DNA of 64,000 bases from an uncultured Phocaeicola sp. Its GTDB lineage: Bacteria; Bacteroidota; Bacteroidia; Bacteroidales; Bacteroidaceae. How positions within the stretch are numbered: position 1 is the first letter of the stretch; the number at the start of each line of letters is the position of its first letter. The notes beneath the pieces are model-generated. The model saw nothing but the letters and a program-made list of their open reading frames with translations. It was not told the origin of the DNA and searched no databases. The position numbers were made by a program, and so were the translations under genes. Below are positions 54,402 through 63,817 of this stretch, piece by piece. The stretch spans positions 1 through 64,000 of the forward strand of contig CALUET010000022.1 of the NCBI GenBank assembly GCA_944319745.1, given 5' to 3'.

Positions 54402-55295
54402 ATGAAGAATAACGAAAGTCCGATAAAAGACGAGTTACATTATCTGACAATTACCGGCAATGATGAGAAATGGGGTATCGTTGTCACAACGGTAGGTTAC
54501 CAGTTTATTCCTCCAAAGTCGCAGTATCCTTTGTCCGAACATCCCGACAAATACCGCCTCACACAGAAGAAAGGTCGCATACTGAACGAGTACCAACTTA
54601 TCTATATTACCAAAGGTTCCGGATATTTTACCTCGGATTCTTGTCCGAAGCAGCCTATTCACGCAGGAACAATGCTCCTGCTTTTTCCCGGAGAATGGCA
54701 TAATTATCATCCGGACAACGAAACAGGATGGAACGAATATTGGGTAGGATTCAGAGGAGAGCACATAGACAAACGGGTAAACAACCGCTTCTTCTGCAAA
54801 GAAGAACCGGTTCATCAGATCGGGGTTAGCGCGGGTATCATCAGTTTATACGAAGAGTTATTGAATATTGCCTCGCAAGAACGGCTGGGACATCAGCAGA
54901 TGGCTTCAAGCATCGTGCTGCATATTCTTGGAAGCATGTATTACAAAGAAAAAAACAATTCCCTGACCAACTCGTTCTATCTCGACAAAATCAACGAAGC
55001 AAAGCTTTTAATGAAGGATTTCAGCCGCACGTTTACCATAGAGGAACTGGCTGCGCAAATCGGTATCGGCTATTCGAAGTTCAGAAAGGTATTCAAAGAA
55101 CATACGGGAATCGCCCCGGCCCAATACTATCTGCAGCAGCGTTTGCTGAAAGCAAAAGAACTTTTAAGTTCTTCCGCCCTCACCATTGCCGAAATAGCTT
55201 ACATGCTTCACTTTGAAAGCCCGGGACAATTTTCCATTTTCTTCAAGCGGAAAGAGGGAATCTCTCCCACCGAATTTCGGAAAACAATTCATTAA
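54402..55295 (+). CDS. AraC-family regulator of rhamnose use (RhaR-like)
   Basis: A 297-residue transcription factor with an N-terminal cupin-like sugar-binding domain (about 25-150; GTMLLLFPGEWHNY, GWNEYWVGF) and a C-terminal AraC double helix-turn-helix (about 195-295; FTIEELAAQIGIGYSKFRKVF, then IAEIAYMLHFESPGQFSIFFKR). Divergent placement next to rhaB makes rhamnose-dependent activation of the operon very likely; B. thetaiotaomicron has a similar RhaR. The ATG at 54402 is used because the -7 element at 54359 rules out the ATG at 54345. Confidence 0.9.
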   Translation: MKNNESPIKDELHYLTITGNDEKWGIVVTTVGYQFIPPKSQYPLSEHPDKYRLTQKKGRILNEYQLIYITKGSGYFTSDSCPKQPIHAGTMLLLFPGEWHNYHPDNETGWNEYWVGFRGEHIDKRVNNRFFCKEEPVHQIGVSAGIISLYEELLNIASQERLGHQQMASSIVLHILGSMYYKEKNNSLTNSFYLDKINEAKLLMKDFSRTFTIEELAAQIGIGYSKFRKVFKEHTGIAPAQYYLQQRLLKAKELLSSSALTIAEIAYMLHFESPGQFSIFFKRKEGISPTEFRKTIH

Positions 55296-55300
55296 GCCAT

Positions 55301-55351
55301 AAAAAACAAAAAAGCACAGAGACTACCAACATGGGGTAATCTCCGTGCTTT
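55301..55351 (-). terminator. Terminator after asnS
   Basis: A near-perfect stem (55311-55327 with 55335-55351) is followed on the minus strand by a T-rich tract (55310-55301). It lies between the converging regulator and asnS genes and may stop both. Confidence 0.75.
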
Positions 55352-55369
55352 AAAGTGATATATCAATAA

Positions 55370-56773
55370 TCAGAATTCGGCATTCTTCGGAGTTCTCGGG
55401 AATGGAATCACATCCCGAATGTTGGCCATTCCCGTAACGAACAGCAGCAATCGTTCAAAGCCCAGGCCGAATCCCGAGTGAGGACACGATCCGTACTTAC
55501 GCGTATCGAGATACCACCACATATCTTTCATCGGGATATTCAATTCCTGTATGCGTGAAAGCAGCTTATCGTAATTGGCTTCACGCTCAGAGCCGCCGAT
55601 GATTTCTCCAATCTTCGGGAACAACACATCCATGGCCCGCACGGTTTTTCCGTCTTCATTCTGTTTCATATAGAAAGCCTTGATTTCTTTCGGATAATCT
55701 GTCAGGATAACCGGACGCTTAAAATGCTCTTCTACCAAGTAACGCTCGTGTTCGGATGCCAGATCCACGCCCCAATATACGGGGAATTCAAACTTATGAC
55801 CGGCCGAAACAGCGTCTTCCAGTATTTTGATTCCCTCCGTATACGACAAACGGACAAAGGTTTCTTTCAGCACTCCCTGCAGACGTTCTATCAGACCTTT
55901 ATCGAACATATCGTTCAAGAACTTCACGTCATCATAACAATTATCGAGAGCCCATTGCACACAATACTTGATAAATTCCTCGGCCAAATCCATATTATCA
56001 TTAATATCGTTGAATGCAACTTCCGGTTCGATCATCCAAAACTCGGCCAAATGGCGCGGCGTATTTGAGTTTTCCGCACGGAAAGTCGGTCCAAACGTGT
56101 ATATAGCTCCCAAAGCTGTCGCGGCCAATTCGCCCTCCAATTGCCCGGAAACAGTCAAACTTGCCTGTTTTCCGAAGAAATCATTGTCGTAAATGATTGA
56201 TCCGTTCTCGTCCTTTTTCAAATCATACAGGTTCATTGTAGTAACTTGAAACATTTGTCCGGCTCCTTCACAGTCGGAAGCTGTGATCAACGGCGTGTGA
56301 AAATAAAAAAAGCCGCGGTCATGGAAGAACTTATGTATCGCTATTGCCATGTTATGACGGATACGAAATACAGCACCGAACGTGTTGGTTCGCGGACGCA
56401 AATGGGCAATTTCTCTCAAAAACTCCATTGAATGTCCTTTCTTCTGCAGAGGATATGTATTATCGCACACGCCCAATATTTCAATCTCCCGCGCCTGTAT
56501 CTCGACAGACTGGCCGGAACCAACCGATTTAACGAGTTCTCCATTTACACTGATGCATGCTCCTGTTGTAATCTGCTTCAGCGTTTCCTCATTGAATGAA
56601 GACAAATCGACAACAATCTGCACATTATTTATAGTAGAACCGTCATTCAATGCGATAAAATTTACCTGTTTGCTACCGCGCCGGGTGCGTACCCATCCTT
56701 TAACATTGACCAGCGTTCCGTAATTTTGACACTTTAATAGGTCAACAATTTTTGTTCTACGAATCATTTCCAT
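55370..56773 (-). CDS. asnS: Asparaginyl-tRNA synthetase
   Basis: A 467-residue class II synthetase charging tRNA-Asn. The N-terminal OB anticodon-binding domain (about 10-110, [19 protein letters not shown]) precedes the catalytic domain with motif 2 ([21 protein letters not shown]) and motif 3 ([10 protein letters not shown]). It follows rluB by 87 bp in a purB-rluB-asnS run. ATG 56767 is a possible alternative start. Confidence 0.96.
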   Translation of the reverse strand: MEMIRRTKIVDLLKCQNYGTLVNVKGWVRTRRGSKQVNFIALNDGSTINNVQIVVDLSSFNEETLKQITTGACISVNGELVKSVGSGQSVEIQAREIEILGVCDNTYPLQKKGHSMEFLREIAHLRPRTNTFGAVFRIRHNMAIAIHKFFHDRGFFYFHTPLITASDCEGAGQMFQVTTMNLYDLKKDENGSIIYDNDFFGKQASLTVSGQLEGELAATALGAIYTFGPTFRAENSNTPRHLAEFWMIEPEVAFNDINDNMDLAEEFIKYCVQWALDNCYDDVKFLNDMFDKGLIERLQGVLKETFVRLSYTEGIKILEDAVSAGHKFEFPVYWGVDLASEHERYLVEEHFKRPVILTDYPKEIKAFYMKQNEDGKTVRAMDVLFPKIGEIIGGSEREANYDKLLSRIQELNIPMKDMWWYLDTRKYGSCPHSGFGLGFERLLLFVTGMANIRDVIPFPRTPKNAEF

Positions 56774-56860
56774 CTTATTATTCTTTTAAAATGTTCGGGA
56801 AGCACTTTTCAAGATTCTATCTTAAACATGTACTTCCCATTCATTATTTAATCTGTTTTA

Positions 56861-58195
56861 TTACTCGAAAGATCCCATCCGAAGCATATTCACTTCCTTC
56901 TCTGTCAGGAAGCGCCAGTCCCCCCGCCGCAGGCCTTTCTTCGTCAGTCCGGCAAAATATACACGATCCAACTTCACGACGCGATATCCCAATGCCTCAA
57001 AGATACGACGAACAATGCGATTTTTTCCGGAATGAATCTCAATGCCGACCTGAGACTTATCGGTATCCGACGCATAACTTACCGCGTCGGCATGTATTTC
57101 TCCGTCATCAAGTGTGATACCCGAAACGATACGATCCAAATCTCCTTCCGTTACGTTTCTGTCACAATAGACGTGATATATCTTTTTCTTCAGGAACTTC
57201 GGATGAGTCAATTTCGATGCCAGGTCTCCATCATTGGTAAGTAATAACACACCCGTCGTGTTACGGTCAAGACGTCCTACCGGATAAATTCTTTCCTGAC
57301 AAGCATCTTTTACCAGATCCATCACCGTCTTCCGCGATTGGGGATCGTCTGAAGTGGTTACACAATCCTTAGGTTTATTCAACAACACGTACACCTTTCG
57401 CTCAATTGATACCGGCTGATCATGAAATTTAATCTCATCCGTCCGCTTAACCTTCGTGCCAAGTTCCGTAACGACCTGCCCGTTTACCGAAACCACTCCC
57501 GCCGTAATGTATTCATCGGCCTCGCGACGTGAACAAATGCCCGCGTTCGCCAAAAATTTGTTCAGGCGGATTGGTTCATTAGGATCGGTCAGAACGTCCT
57601 TATATTCGATTTGTTTTTTCATGCTATACTTGGCATTCGGATTATAATCCTTCGTCCGTTGCCGATAATTTCCCTGTTGGGAACGTCCTGCATAGCCATT
57701 CGAACGTCCTTCATTATAGCGTGAATAGGAACCTCCCTGCGGACGATAGCCATTATTTCTCCCGCCCTGTTCACCATTAAAACGAGGACGATAAGGGCGT
57801 TGTTCGCCTTGTTCATTCGCTCCATAGCGGGAATTATAGGAAGGGCGTTGCGGACGTCCTTCTCTGTTAAAACGAGAAGCATACGGATTTCTTTCGCCAT
57901 TCTCCTGATTTCCGTAAGAAGAATCATTTCCGTAATAGCGTTGTTGCGGGCGATTGCCCCAATTACGTTGCGGGCGGACCTCGTTATTATAGTTAGAATA
58001 ACGGGAATTATACGAAGAACGACCGGCACGTTGTCCCTCATCGCCCCCGCGATTATCGTATGAACGACGTCTGTAACCGTCGTTTCCCTCGAAACGATTG
58101 TTTCTGAAATACTCTTCTTTTTTATACATTCTATTACCGTCACGGCCAGAAGGGGTGTATTCATTTCCCGATCTGTTCTCTTTGTCTGTCATCAT
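56861..58195 (-). CDS. RluB-like 23S rRNA pseudouridine synthase with a long low-complexity N-terminus
   Basis: A 444-residue protein. Residues 1-190 are rich in Arg, Gly, Asn, Tyr, Ser and Gln with many RGG/RPQR/SRY-like units and no predicted fold. An S4 RNA-binding domain (about 209-255) and an RsuA/RluB-type catalytic domain follow, with the catalytic Asp310 in PVGRLDRNTTG. The enzyme core would modify a uridine in 23S rRNA. The N-terminal part resembles RNA-binding disordered tails and may aid RNA contact or condensation. It starts 80 bp after purB. Confidence 0.88.
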   Translation of the reverse strand: MMTDKENRSGNEYTPSGRDGNRMYKKEEYFRNNRFEGNDGYRRRSYDNRGGDEGQRAGRSSYNSRYSNYNNEVRPQRNWGNRPQQRYYGNDSSYGNQENGERNPYASRFNREGRPQRPSYNSRYGANEQGEQRPYRPRFNGEQGGRNNGYRPQGGSYSRYNEGRSNGYAGRSQQGNYRQRTKDYNPNAKYSMKKQIEYKDVLTDPNEPIRLNKFLANAGICSRREADEYITAGVVSVNGQVVTELGTKVKRTDEIKFHDQPVSIERKVYVLLNKPKDCVTTSDDPQSRKTVMDLVKDACQERIYPVGRLDRNTTGVLLLTNDGDLASKLTHPKFLKKKIYHVYCDRNVTEGDLDRIVSGITLDDGEIHADAVSYASDTDKSQVGIEIHSGKNRIVRRIFEALGYRVVKLDRVYFAGLTKKGLRRGDWRFLTEKEVNMLRMGSFE

Positions 58196-58275
58196 ATTTC
58201 TTGTTTTATAATTTAAAATTTACCCTCGCGGGTTATCAAATACAATCTTTTTATCTTTCATTCGTATGCATTTCT

Positions 58276-59625
58276 TTACATACCTATATAATTATGTGGA
58301 GTAATGGCCCGCAATTCATTTTTTACTTCATCACCAACATTCAGTGTCTCTATAAAGTCTTTTATAGAAGATTCCGTAATGGTTTGATTGGTTCGAGTGA
58401 GAGCTTTCAATGCTTCATACGGGTGAGGATAACCTTCCCGCCGCAATATTGTTTGAATAGCCTCGGCAACAACGCTCCAACAGTTGTCCAAGTCTGCATA
58501 GATCTTTTGCTCATTCAGCAGCAACTTGCCCAGCCCCTTTAAAGAACTTTGTATGGCAATAATCGTATGCCCGAACGGAACTCCTATGTTACGCAACACG
58601 GTGGAATCGGTCAAGTCTCGCTGTAAACGGGAAACAGGAAGCTTGGACGACAAGTGTTCCAACACGGCATTTGCCATACCCAAATTGCCTTCTGCATTCT
58701 CAAAATCGATAGGATTTACCTTATGCGGCATCGCACTTGAGCCAACTTCTCCCGCTTTTATCTTCTGTTTAAAGTATTCCATCGAAATATATTGCCAGAA
58801 GTCGCGGTTCATATCCACCATTATTGTATTAATACGCTTCATTGCATCGAATATCGCGCCGAGATTGTCATAGTTGGAGATCTGCGTGGTATATTCCTCT
58901 CGCTCCAATCCTAATCTCTCTGCGACGAAACGATTTCCGAAAACTTTCCAATCCACTTCCGGATAAGCCACATGATGTGCATTGAAATTACCCGTCGCTC
59001 CACCGAACTTGGCAGTAACAGGCAAAAATTTCAACGCGGCCAACTGGCGATTCAACCGATATGAAAATACCTTAATTTCCTTACCAAGGCGAGTGGGAGA
59101 CGCCGGTTGTCCGTGAGTTTTCGCCAACATCGGAATAGATTTCCACTCTTCCGCATAAGCATCCAACTGCGCAATCAATTTCTCCAGCTGCGGATAATAA
59201 ACATCATTCAACGCATCTTTCACCGACAAGGGGACGGAAGTGTTGTTGATGTCCTGCGACGTAAGTCCGAAATGAATAAATTCCTTATATGCATCCAAGC
59301 CGCCGATTTTATCAAACTGTTCCTTAATAAAGTATTCAACGGCCTTAACATCATGATTGGTTACGCTCTCTATTTCCTTAATACGCCGTGCATCTTCCTC
59401 TGAAAAATTACGATAAACATCGCGAAGGGTTTCGAAGAATTTAAAATCGAAGCCTTTCAATTGAGGCAAAGGAAGCTCGCATAAAGAAATAAAATACTCA
59501 ATTTCCACCCGCACACGGTATTTCATCAGTGCATACTCCGAGAAATATGCAGCCAAAACTCCCGTTTTGTTTCTGTATCTCCCGTCTATTGGCGATATAG
59601 CCGTAAGTAAATCAAGATCCATCAT
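58276..59625 (-). CDS. purB: Adenylosuccinate lyase
   Basis: A 449-residue homotetrameric enzyme acting twice in purine synthesis (SAICAR to AICAR, adenylosuccinate to AMP). LTAISPIDGRYRNK at the start, the THGQPASPTRLGKE motif and the signature loop GSSAMPHKVNPIDFEN are diagnostic. I start at 59625 (MMDLDLL); 59622 is equally possible. The in-frame ATG at 59655 would overlap a TAAATTTG -7 element (59660-59653 on the minus strand). Confidence 0.95.
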   Translation of the reverse strand: MMDLDLLTAISPIDGRYRNKTGVLAAYFSEYALMKYRVRVEIEYFISLCELPLPQLKGFDFKFFETLRDVYRNFSEEDARRIKEIESVTNHDVKAVEYFIKEQFDKIGGLDAYKEFIHFGLTSQDINNTSVPLSVKDALNDVYYPQLEKLIAQLDAYAEEWKSIPMLAKTHGQPASPTRLGKEIKVFSYRLNRQLAALKFLPVTAKFGGATGNFNAHHVAYPEVDWKVFGNRFVAERLGLEREEYTTQISNYDNLGAIFDAMKRINTIMVDMNRDFWQYISMEYFKQKIKAGEVGSSAMPHKVNPIDFENAEGNLGMANAVLEHLSSKLPVSRLQRDLTDSTVLRNIGVPFGHTIIAIQSSLKGLGKLLLNEQKIYADLDNCWSVVAEAIQTILRREGYPHPYEALKALTRTNQTITESSIKDFIETLNVGDEVKNELRAITPHNYIGM

Positions 59626-59718
59626 TGCGTTGTTCTTTAAATAAATGAGCTGCAAATTTAATGCTTTTTCTCGAACCCTTAGCCCTTGTTCTGCAAAGTT
59701 TAAGAAATTATTTCACAT

Positions 59719-60318
59719 TCATTCCCAACAATTACGGTGAATGCGCGACTCGTCCCATTTGTCTTTTGGCGTAAAATCGCCTGAAGGATACCCCACAGGA
59801 ATTACGCATAAAGGTTTAACATCCTCGGGCAGTTGCACACAAGAACGTATTACGTTCATTCTGTCCTCGTAGGGATAAGCAGCAGTCCACACGGCTCCCA
59901 GATTCAAAGAACAGGCCGTTAGCAGAATATTCTGCGCCGCTGCGGAACAATCCAAGTACCAATAAGAAGAAGTTTTCTCGTTTCCGCAAACGATAATTGC
60001 CAATGGAGCACGGGCCAACATGCGGGCATTCGACAATCCCGCCGCAAGCGAATCGAGCATCTCCCGTTTATCCACCACAATAAATTCCCACGGTCTTCTG
60101 TCCATGCCGCTCGGCGCAGCCATTGCCGCCCGCAGCAACGTATCGATTTTTCCCTGTTCCACCGGCTTGTCTTTCACGTAATCTCTGACACTTGTCCGCC
60201 GCAAAATGGTCTGAAACGCCGTTCCTTGTCCCGGCTGCTCCGCATCATTCCCGCCAGAGCACGCAGCCATCATCGACAATGGTGCAATCATGGCTATTAT
60301 CCAATTTCGTATTTTCAT
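59719..60318 (-). CDS. Nitroreductase-family lipoprotein
   Basis: A 199-residue protein of the FMN nitroreductase fold: RRTSVRDY near residue 40, APSGMDRRPWEF near 69 and a C-terminal PVGYPSGDF. Unlike most family members it has a lipoprotein signal ending in MAAC (Cys20), so it should be outside the cytoplasm. The electron donor and substrate there are unknown. A TATGTTTG -7 element lies at 60350-60343 on the minus strand. The gene is monocistronic. Confidence 0.83.
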   Translation of the reverse strand: MKIRNWIIAMIAPLSMMAACSGGNDAEQPGQGTAFQTILRRTSVRDYVKDKPVEQGKIDTLLRAAMAAPSGMDRRPWEFIVVDKREMLDSLAAGLSNARMLARAPLAIIVCGNEKTSSYWYLDCSAAAQNILLTACSLNLGAVWTAAYPYEDRMNVIRSCVQLPEDVKPLCVIPVGYPSGDFTPKDKWDESRIHRNCWE

Positions 60319-60494
60319 TGTTTATCCGTAATTCTGTCCGGACAAACATAATAATATCTGGCTAAAAAAACGAAACAATTTTCTTAAAACTTCCTGAAGT
60401 TATGCCGCAAACATCAAAATGTTTTTCATAAACGCCCGAAATGTTTTGAAAAAACATAACTTTGTCCCAATAAAAAAGAATTAATAAACAACTT

Positions 60495-60671
60495 ATGGAT
60501 TTACCAAAAGACCCGATGATGCTCTTCAGCCTCATCAACATGAAACTACGCGATTTTTACCCTTCACTGGATGCTCTTTGTGAAGACATGCACGTCAATA
60601 AGACAGACATCCTCGTCCCTTTAGAAAAAGCCGGGTTCGAATACAATCCCGAACTGAATAAATTTATGTAA
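60495..60671 (+). CDS. DUF4250 mini-protein
   Basis: A 58-residue ORF beginning MDLPKDPMMLFSLINMKLRD and ending in a GFEYNPELNKF motif, which matches DUF4250, a small soluble family in Bacteroidetes and Firmicutes. Function is unknown. A TAACTTTG -7 element lies at 60457-60464, 31 bp before the ATG. The gene is isolated. Confidence 0.8.
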   Translation: MDLPKDPMMLFSLINMKLRDFYPSLDALCEDMHVNKTDILVPLEKAGFEYNPELNKFM

Positions 60672-60761
60672 AACGACGAACGGAATTTTATTTTTGCAAT
60701 ATTATCCGTATATTTGGATGCGAAACTATTACACAAATTAATTTATAAATTTTTATTTACC

Positions 60762-61427
60762 ATGAGACATCTTTTTATGGCAGCCTGCTTGTGCTGCATC
60801 TCTCTTCTGCCGTCTTGCGTAAACACACAAGACAATTGGAAACCTTTGTTCGGCAACAATCTGGAAGAAGCCAACTACAATCCTGATGTATGGACGTTAA
60901 AAGATGGAATTCTTTCAGCAAACAAGGACGAATCCATCTGGACAAAAGCTCAATATGAAAACTTTGAGCTCGACCTTGAATTTAAGACCGATGAAGGAAC
61001 GAACAGCGGGGTTGTGGTATATTGTACCGATATTCAGAACTGGATCCCGAATTCCGTAGAAATTCAAATTGCAGACGATTACTGCGAACAGTGGGCAAAC
61101 GACAAACCTTATGCCCGCTCTGGCGCAATTTACGGTCATCTTCCGGCGAAACGTGACCGTGTTGTAAAACGTCCGGGTGAATGGAATCGCATGCGCATCC
61201 GCTGCGAAGGACAAAAAATTACGGTTGAATTAAACGGAGAGCTGGTAACTGAAATGGATATGTCCAAGTGGACTTCGGGAAAAGTTAACCCCGATGGTAC
61301 CGAAATACCGAGTTGGTTACCCAAACCGTTCGCCGAACTTCCGACAAAAGGTTACATCGGCCTGCAAGGAAAGCACGGTAATGCTCTGATATGGTTCCGC
61401 AACATGAACATCAGAACCCTCGATTAA
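60762..61427 (+). CDS. DUF1080 lipoprotein, 3-keto-disaccharide hydrolase-like
   Basis: A 221-residue exported protein with a lipoprotein-type signal ending in LPSC (Cys18). The rest is one DUF1080 concanavalin-like domain: NWKPLFGNNLEE, FELDLEFKTDEGTNSGV, RPGEWNRMRIRCEGQK and the C-terminal KGYIGLQGKHG with WFRNM. Family members act on 3-keto-glycosides. I use the ATG at 60762 so that the signal is N-terminal, not the one at 60714. A TATTTTTG -7 element lies at 60689-60696. Confidence 0.82.
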   Translation: MRHLFMAACLCCISLLPSCVNTQDNWKPLFGNNLEEANYNPDVWTLKDGILSANKDESIWTKAQYENFELDLEFKTDEGTNSGVVVYCTDIQNWIPNSVEIQIADDYCEQWANDKPYARSGAIYGHLPAKRDRVVKRPGEWNRMRIRCEGQKITVELNGELVTEMDMSKWTSGKVNPDGTEIPSWLPKPFAELPTKGYIGLQGKHGNALIWFRNMNIRTLD

Positions 61428-61453
61428 GAACTTTTGTTCAAACTTTCCATATA

Positions 61454-61494
61454 GACAGGACTGCATGAATAATCATTCTACAGTCCTGTCATTT
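61454..61494 (+). terminator. Terminator between the DUF1080 and GH3 genes
   Basis: A perfect 10-bp stem (61454-61463 with 61481-61490) is followed by a short T-rich tract, 26 bp after the DUF1080 stop. Confidence 0.6.
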
Positions 61495-61526
61495 TATCAA
61501 GAACAACCCCATTAAATTCTAATGAC

Positions 61527-63740
61527 ATGAAACTGAAAACCGGATTATTTGCATTTCTTTTAGTCCAGACACTGGCAAATGCAAACGCACAAGAAACGTT
61601 CCCTTTTCGCGACACACGCCTTCCCATTGAAGAACGCGTAGAAGATTTGATCTCACGACTGACGTTGGAAGAAAAGGTCGCCCAGATGCTGAACAGCACT
61701 CCCGCCATCGAACGGTTGGGAATTCCGCCTTACAACTGGTGGAACGAATGCTTACACGGAGTGGGACGAACCAAATATCGTGTAACCGTATTTCCGCAAG
61801 CCATCGGAATGGCTGCGACATGGGACGATAAACTCATCGAAGAAGTTGCCTCTTCCATTGCAGACGAAGGACGGGCAATCTACCATGATTCACAAAAGAA
61901 AAAGGATTACAGCCAATATCAGGCCCTAACTTATTGGACACCGAACATCAACATTTTCCGAGATCCCCGTTGGGGAAGAGGACAAGAAACGTATGGAGAA
62001 GATCCGTTCCTCACAGCCCAGATAGGAAAAGCATTCGTCAAAGGACTGCAAGGAAACAATCCCCGTTACCTGAAAGCCTCGGCCTGTGCCAAACATTATG
62101 CCGTACATAGCGGTCCCGAATACAATCGTCATACGTTTAACTCCGACGTAAGTACTTACGATTTATGGGACACTTACCTGCCTGCATTTCGGGCTTTGGT
62201 CACCGAAGCCGGCGTATCCGGAGTGATGTGCGCCTACAATGCTTTCAAAGGACAACCGTGTTGCGGAAACAACCTGCTTTTACAATCCATATTGCGCGAC
62301 AAATGGAACTTCAAAGGCTACGTTACGTCCGACTGTGGAGCGATAGATGATATTTACATCAACCACAAAGCCAAGCCAAATGCTGAAACTGCTGCGGCCG
62401 ATGCCGTGCTACATGGTACAGACTTGGACTGCGGAACCAATGCATACAAAGCCCTTGTAAACTCGGTAAAACTGGGACTTATTACGGAAGAAGAACTGAA
62501 CGTTTCTTTAAGACGTCTGTTTACAATACGCTTCCGACTGGGACTTTTCGATCCGGACGAGGAAGTGCCTTACTCCAAGACTCCTCTTTCTATCCTTGAA
62601 TGCCCGAAGCATCAGGATTTAGCAAAACAAACGGCAAGAGAGTCTGTCGTTTTATTGAAAAACGAACAAATACTTCCTTTGGATAAGGAAACGCTGAAAA
62701 AGCTTGTCATCATCGGCCCGAACGCCAATGACACCGAAATAATGCTAGGCAATTACAACGGTTTCCCCTCACATATCACAAGCCCGTTGCAAGCCATACG
62801 TTCGCGTCTTTCTGAAAAAACAGAGGTGGTTTACATCGAAGGGTTCGACTACATTGAAACACCTTCCGATGAACTTCTCGACAAATGCATTGCACAAGCG
62901 AAAGATGCCGATGCGGTCATTTTCTTCGGAGGCATCAGTCCTCGGTTGGAAGGTGAAGAAATGCCTGTCGACAAAAAAGGTTTCCGCGGAGGAGACCGCA
63001 CGACAATCGCCTTGCCCGAAGCCCAGACTCAAGTCATGAAGATGCTTTCCCTAGAAAACATCCCCACCATATTTGTCATGATGACTGGAAGCGCTCTTGC
63101 CATACCCTGGGAAGCCGAGAACATTCCGGCCATCATCAACGGATGGTATGGAGGGCAATATGGAGGTGAAGCAATAGCAGATGTTCTCTTCGGCGACTGC
63201 AACCCTTCGGGAAAACTTCCCGTCACTTTCTATGCAAGCGACAATGATTTGCCCGATTACGAGTCATACGACATGCAAGGACGTACCTATCGTTACTTCA
63301 CAGGAAAAGCGCTTTATCCTTTCGGATACGGATTAAGTTACACGAAATTCGCTTATTCTTCGCTCAAGATGCCTAAGTCCGGAACGACAAAAGACAAAGA
63401 GTTTCCCGTAACCGTTACCGTTAAGAATACCGGAAAAACAGCCGGAGAAGAAGTGGTACAGCTGTACATCTCTCACCCGGAAGAAAATGTTTTGGTTCCC
63501 ATAACCGCATTGAAAGGATTTAAGCGTGTGAAACTTCAACCGGGAGAATCGCAAACTCTTACGTTCTCATTGGCGCCGGAAGACTTGTCTTGCGTGGATG
63601 AAAACGGAAAACGCAATGTGCGTCCGGGTAAAATCACCGTTTATGTAGGCGGATGCGCCCCCGTAGAGACGTCGGCCAAACCGCTTAAAACAATCAAGAA
63701 AAGCATGAAACTAACTGGAGACATCGTGCCTCTCGACTAA
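61527..63740 (+). CDS. GH3 beta-glycosidase, xylosidase/glucosidase type
   Basis: A 737-residue secreted enzyme (signal cleaved near ANAQE). The GH3 N-terminal barrel carries WTPNINIFRDPRWGRGQETYGEDP, the AKHY pair (Lys189-His190) and the nucleophile Asp269 in GYVTSDCG. An alpha/beta-sandwich domain (about 390-590) and a C-terminal fibronectin III-like domain (about 640-710) follow. The NWWNECLHGVGR region resembles beta-xylosidase-type members, but beta-glucosidase activity is possible. It is 99 bp after the DUF1080 gene, with a terminator between. Confidence 0.9.
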   Translation: MKLKTGLFAFLLVQTLANANAQETFPFRDTRLPIEERVEDLISRLTLEEKVAQMLNSTPAIERLGIPPYNWWNECLHGVGRTKYRVTVFPQAIGMAATWDDKLIEEVASSIADEGRAIYHDSQKKKDYSQYQALTYWTPNINIFRDPRWGRGQETYGEDPFLTAQIGKAFVKGLQGNNPRYLKASACAKHYAVHSGPEYNRHTFNSDVSTYDLWDTYLPAFRALVTEAGVSGVMCAYNAFKGQPCCGNNLLLQSILRDKWNFKGYVTSDCGAIDDIYINHKAKPNAETAAADAVLHGTDLDCGTNAYKALVNSVKLGLITEEELNVSLRRLFTIRFRLGLFDPDEEVPYSKTPLSILECPKHQDLAKQTARESVVLLKNEQILPLDKETLKKLVIIGPNANDTEIMLGNYNGFPSHITSPLQAIRSRLSEKTEVVYIEGFDYIETPSDELLDKCIAQAKDADAVIFFGGISPRLEGEEMPVDKKGFRGGDRTTIALPEAQTQVMKMLSLENIPTIFVMMTGSALAIPWEAENIPAIINGWYGGQYGGEAIADVLFGDCNPSGKLPVTFYASDNDLPDYESYDMQGRTYRYFTGKALYPFGYGLSYTKFAYSSLKMPKSGTTKDKEFPVTVTVKNTGKTAGEEVVQLYISHPEENVLVPITALKGFKRVKLQPGESQTLTFSLAPEDLSCVDENGKRNVRPGKITVYVGGCAPVETSAKPLKTIKKSMKLTGDIVPLD

Positions 63741-63747
63741 AAAGGCC

Positions 63748-63793
63748 GAAAGCTTTCCTCCGAGACAACACATTGTTTCAGTGGAAAGCTTTC
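63748..63793. terminator. Probable terminator between GH3 and the permease gene
   Basis: An 11-bp inverted repeat (63748-63758 with 63783-63793) lies between converging genes. On the minus strand it is followed by GGCC and five Ts, so it may serve the permease gene best. Confidence 0.5.
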
Positions 63794-63817
63794 ATTGTTT
63801 TCAGCCAAAGGGCCACA

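Noticed and set aside
57619-58164. 181-codon ORF in another minus-strand frame of the rluB N-terminus
   Set aside because: Arises from the repetitive base composition of the low-complexity region; the in-frame reading joins a real enzyme domain.
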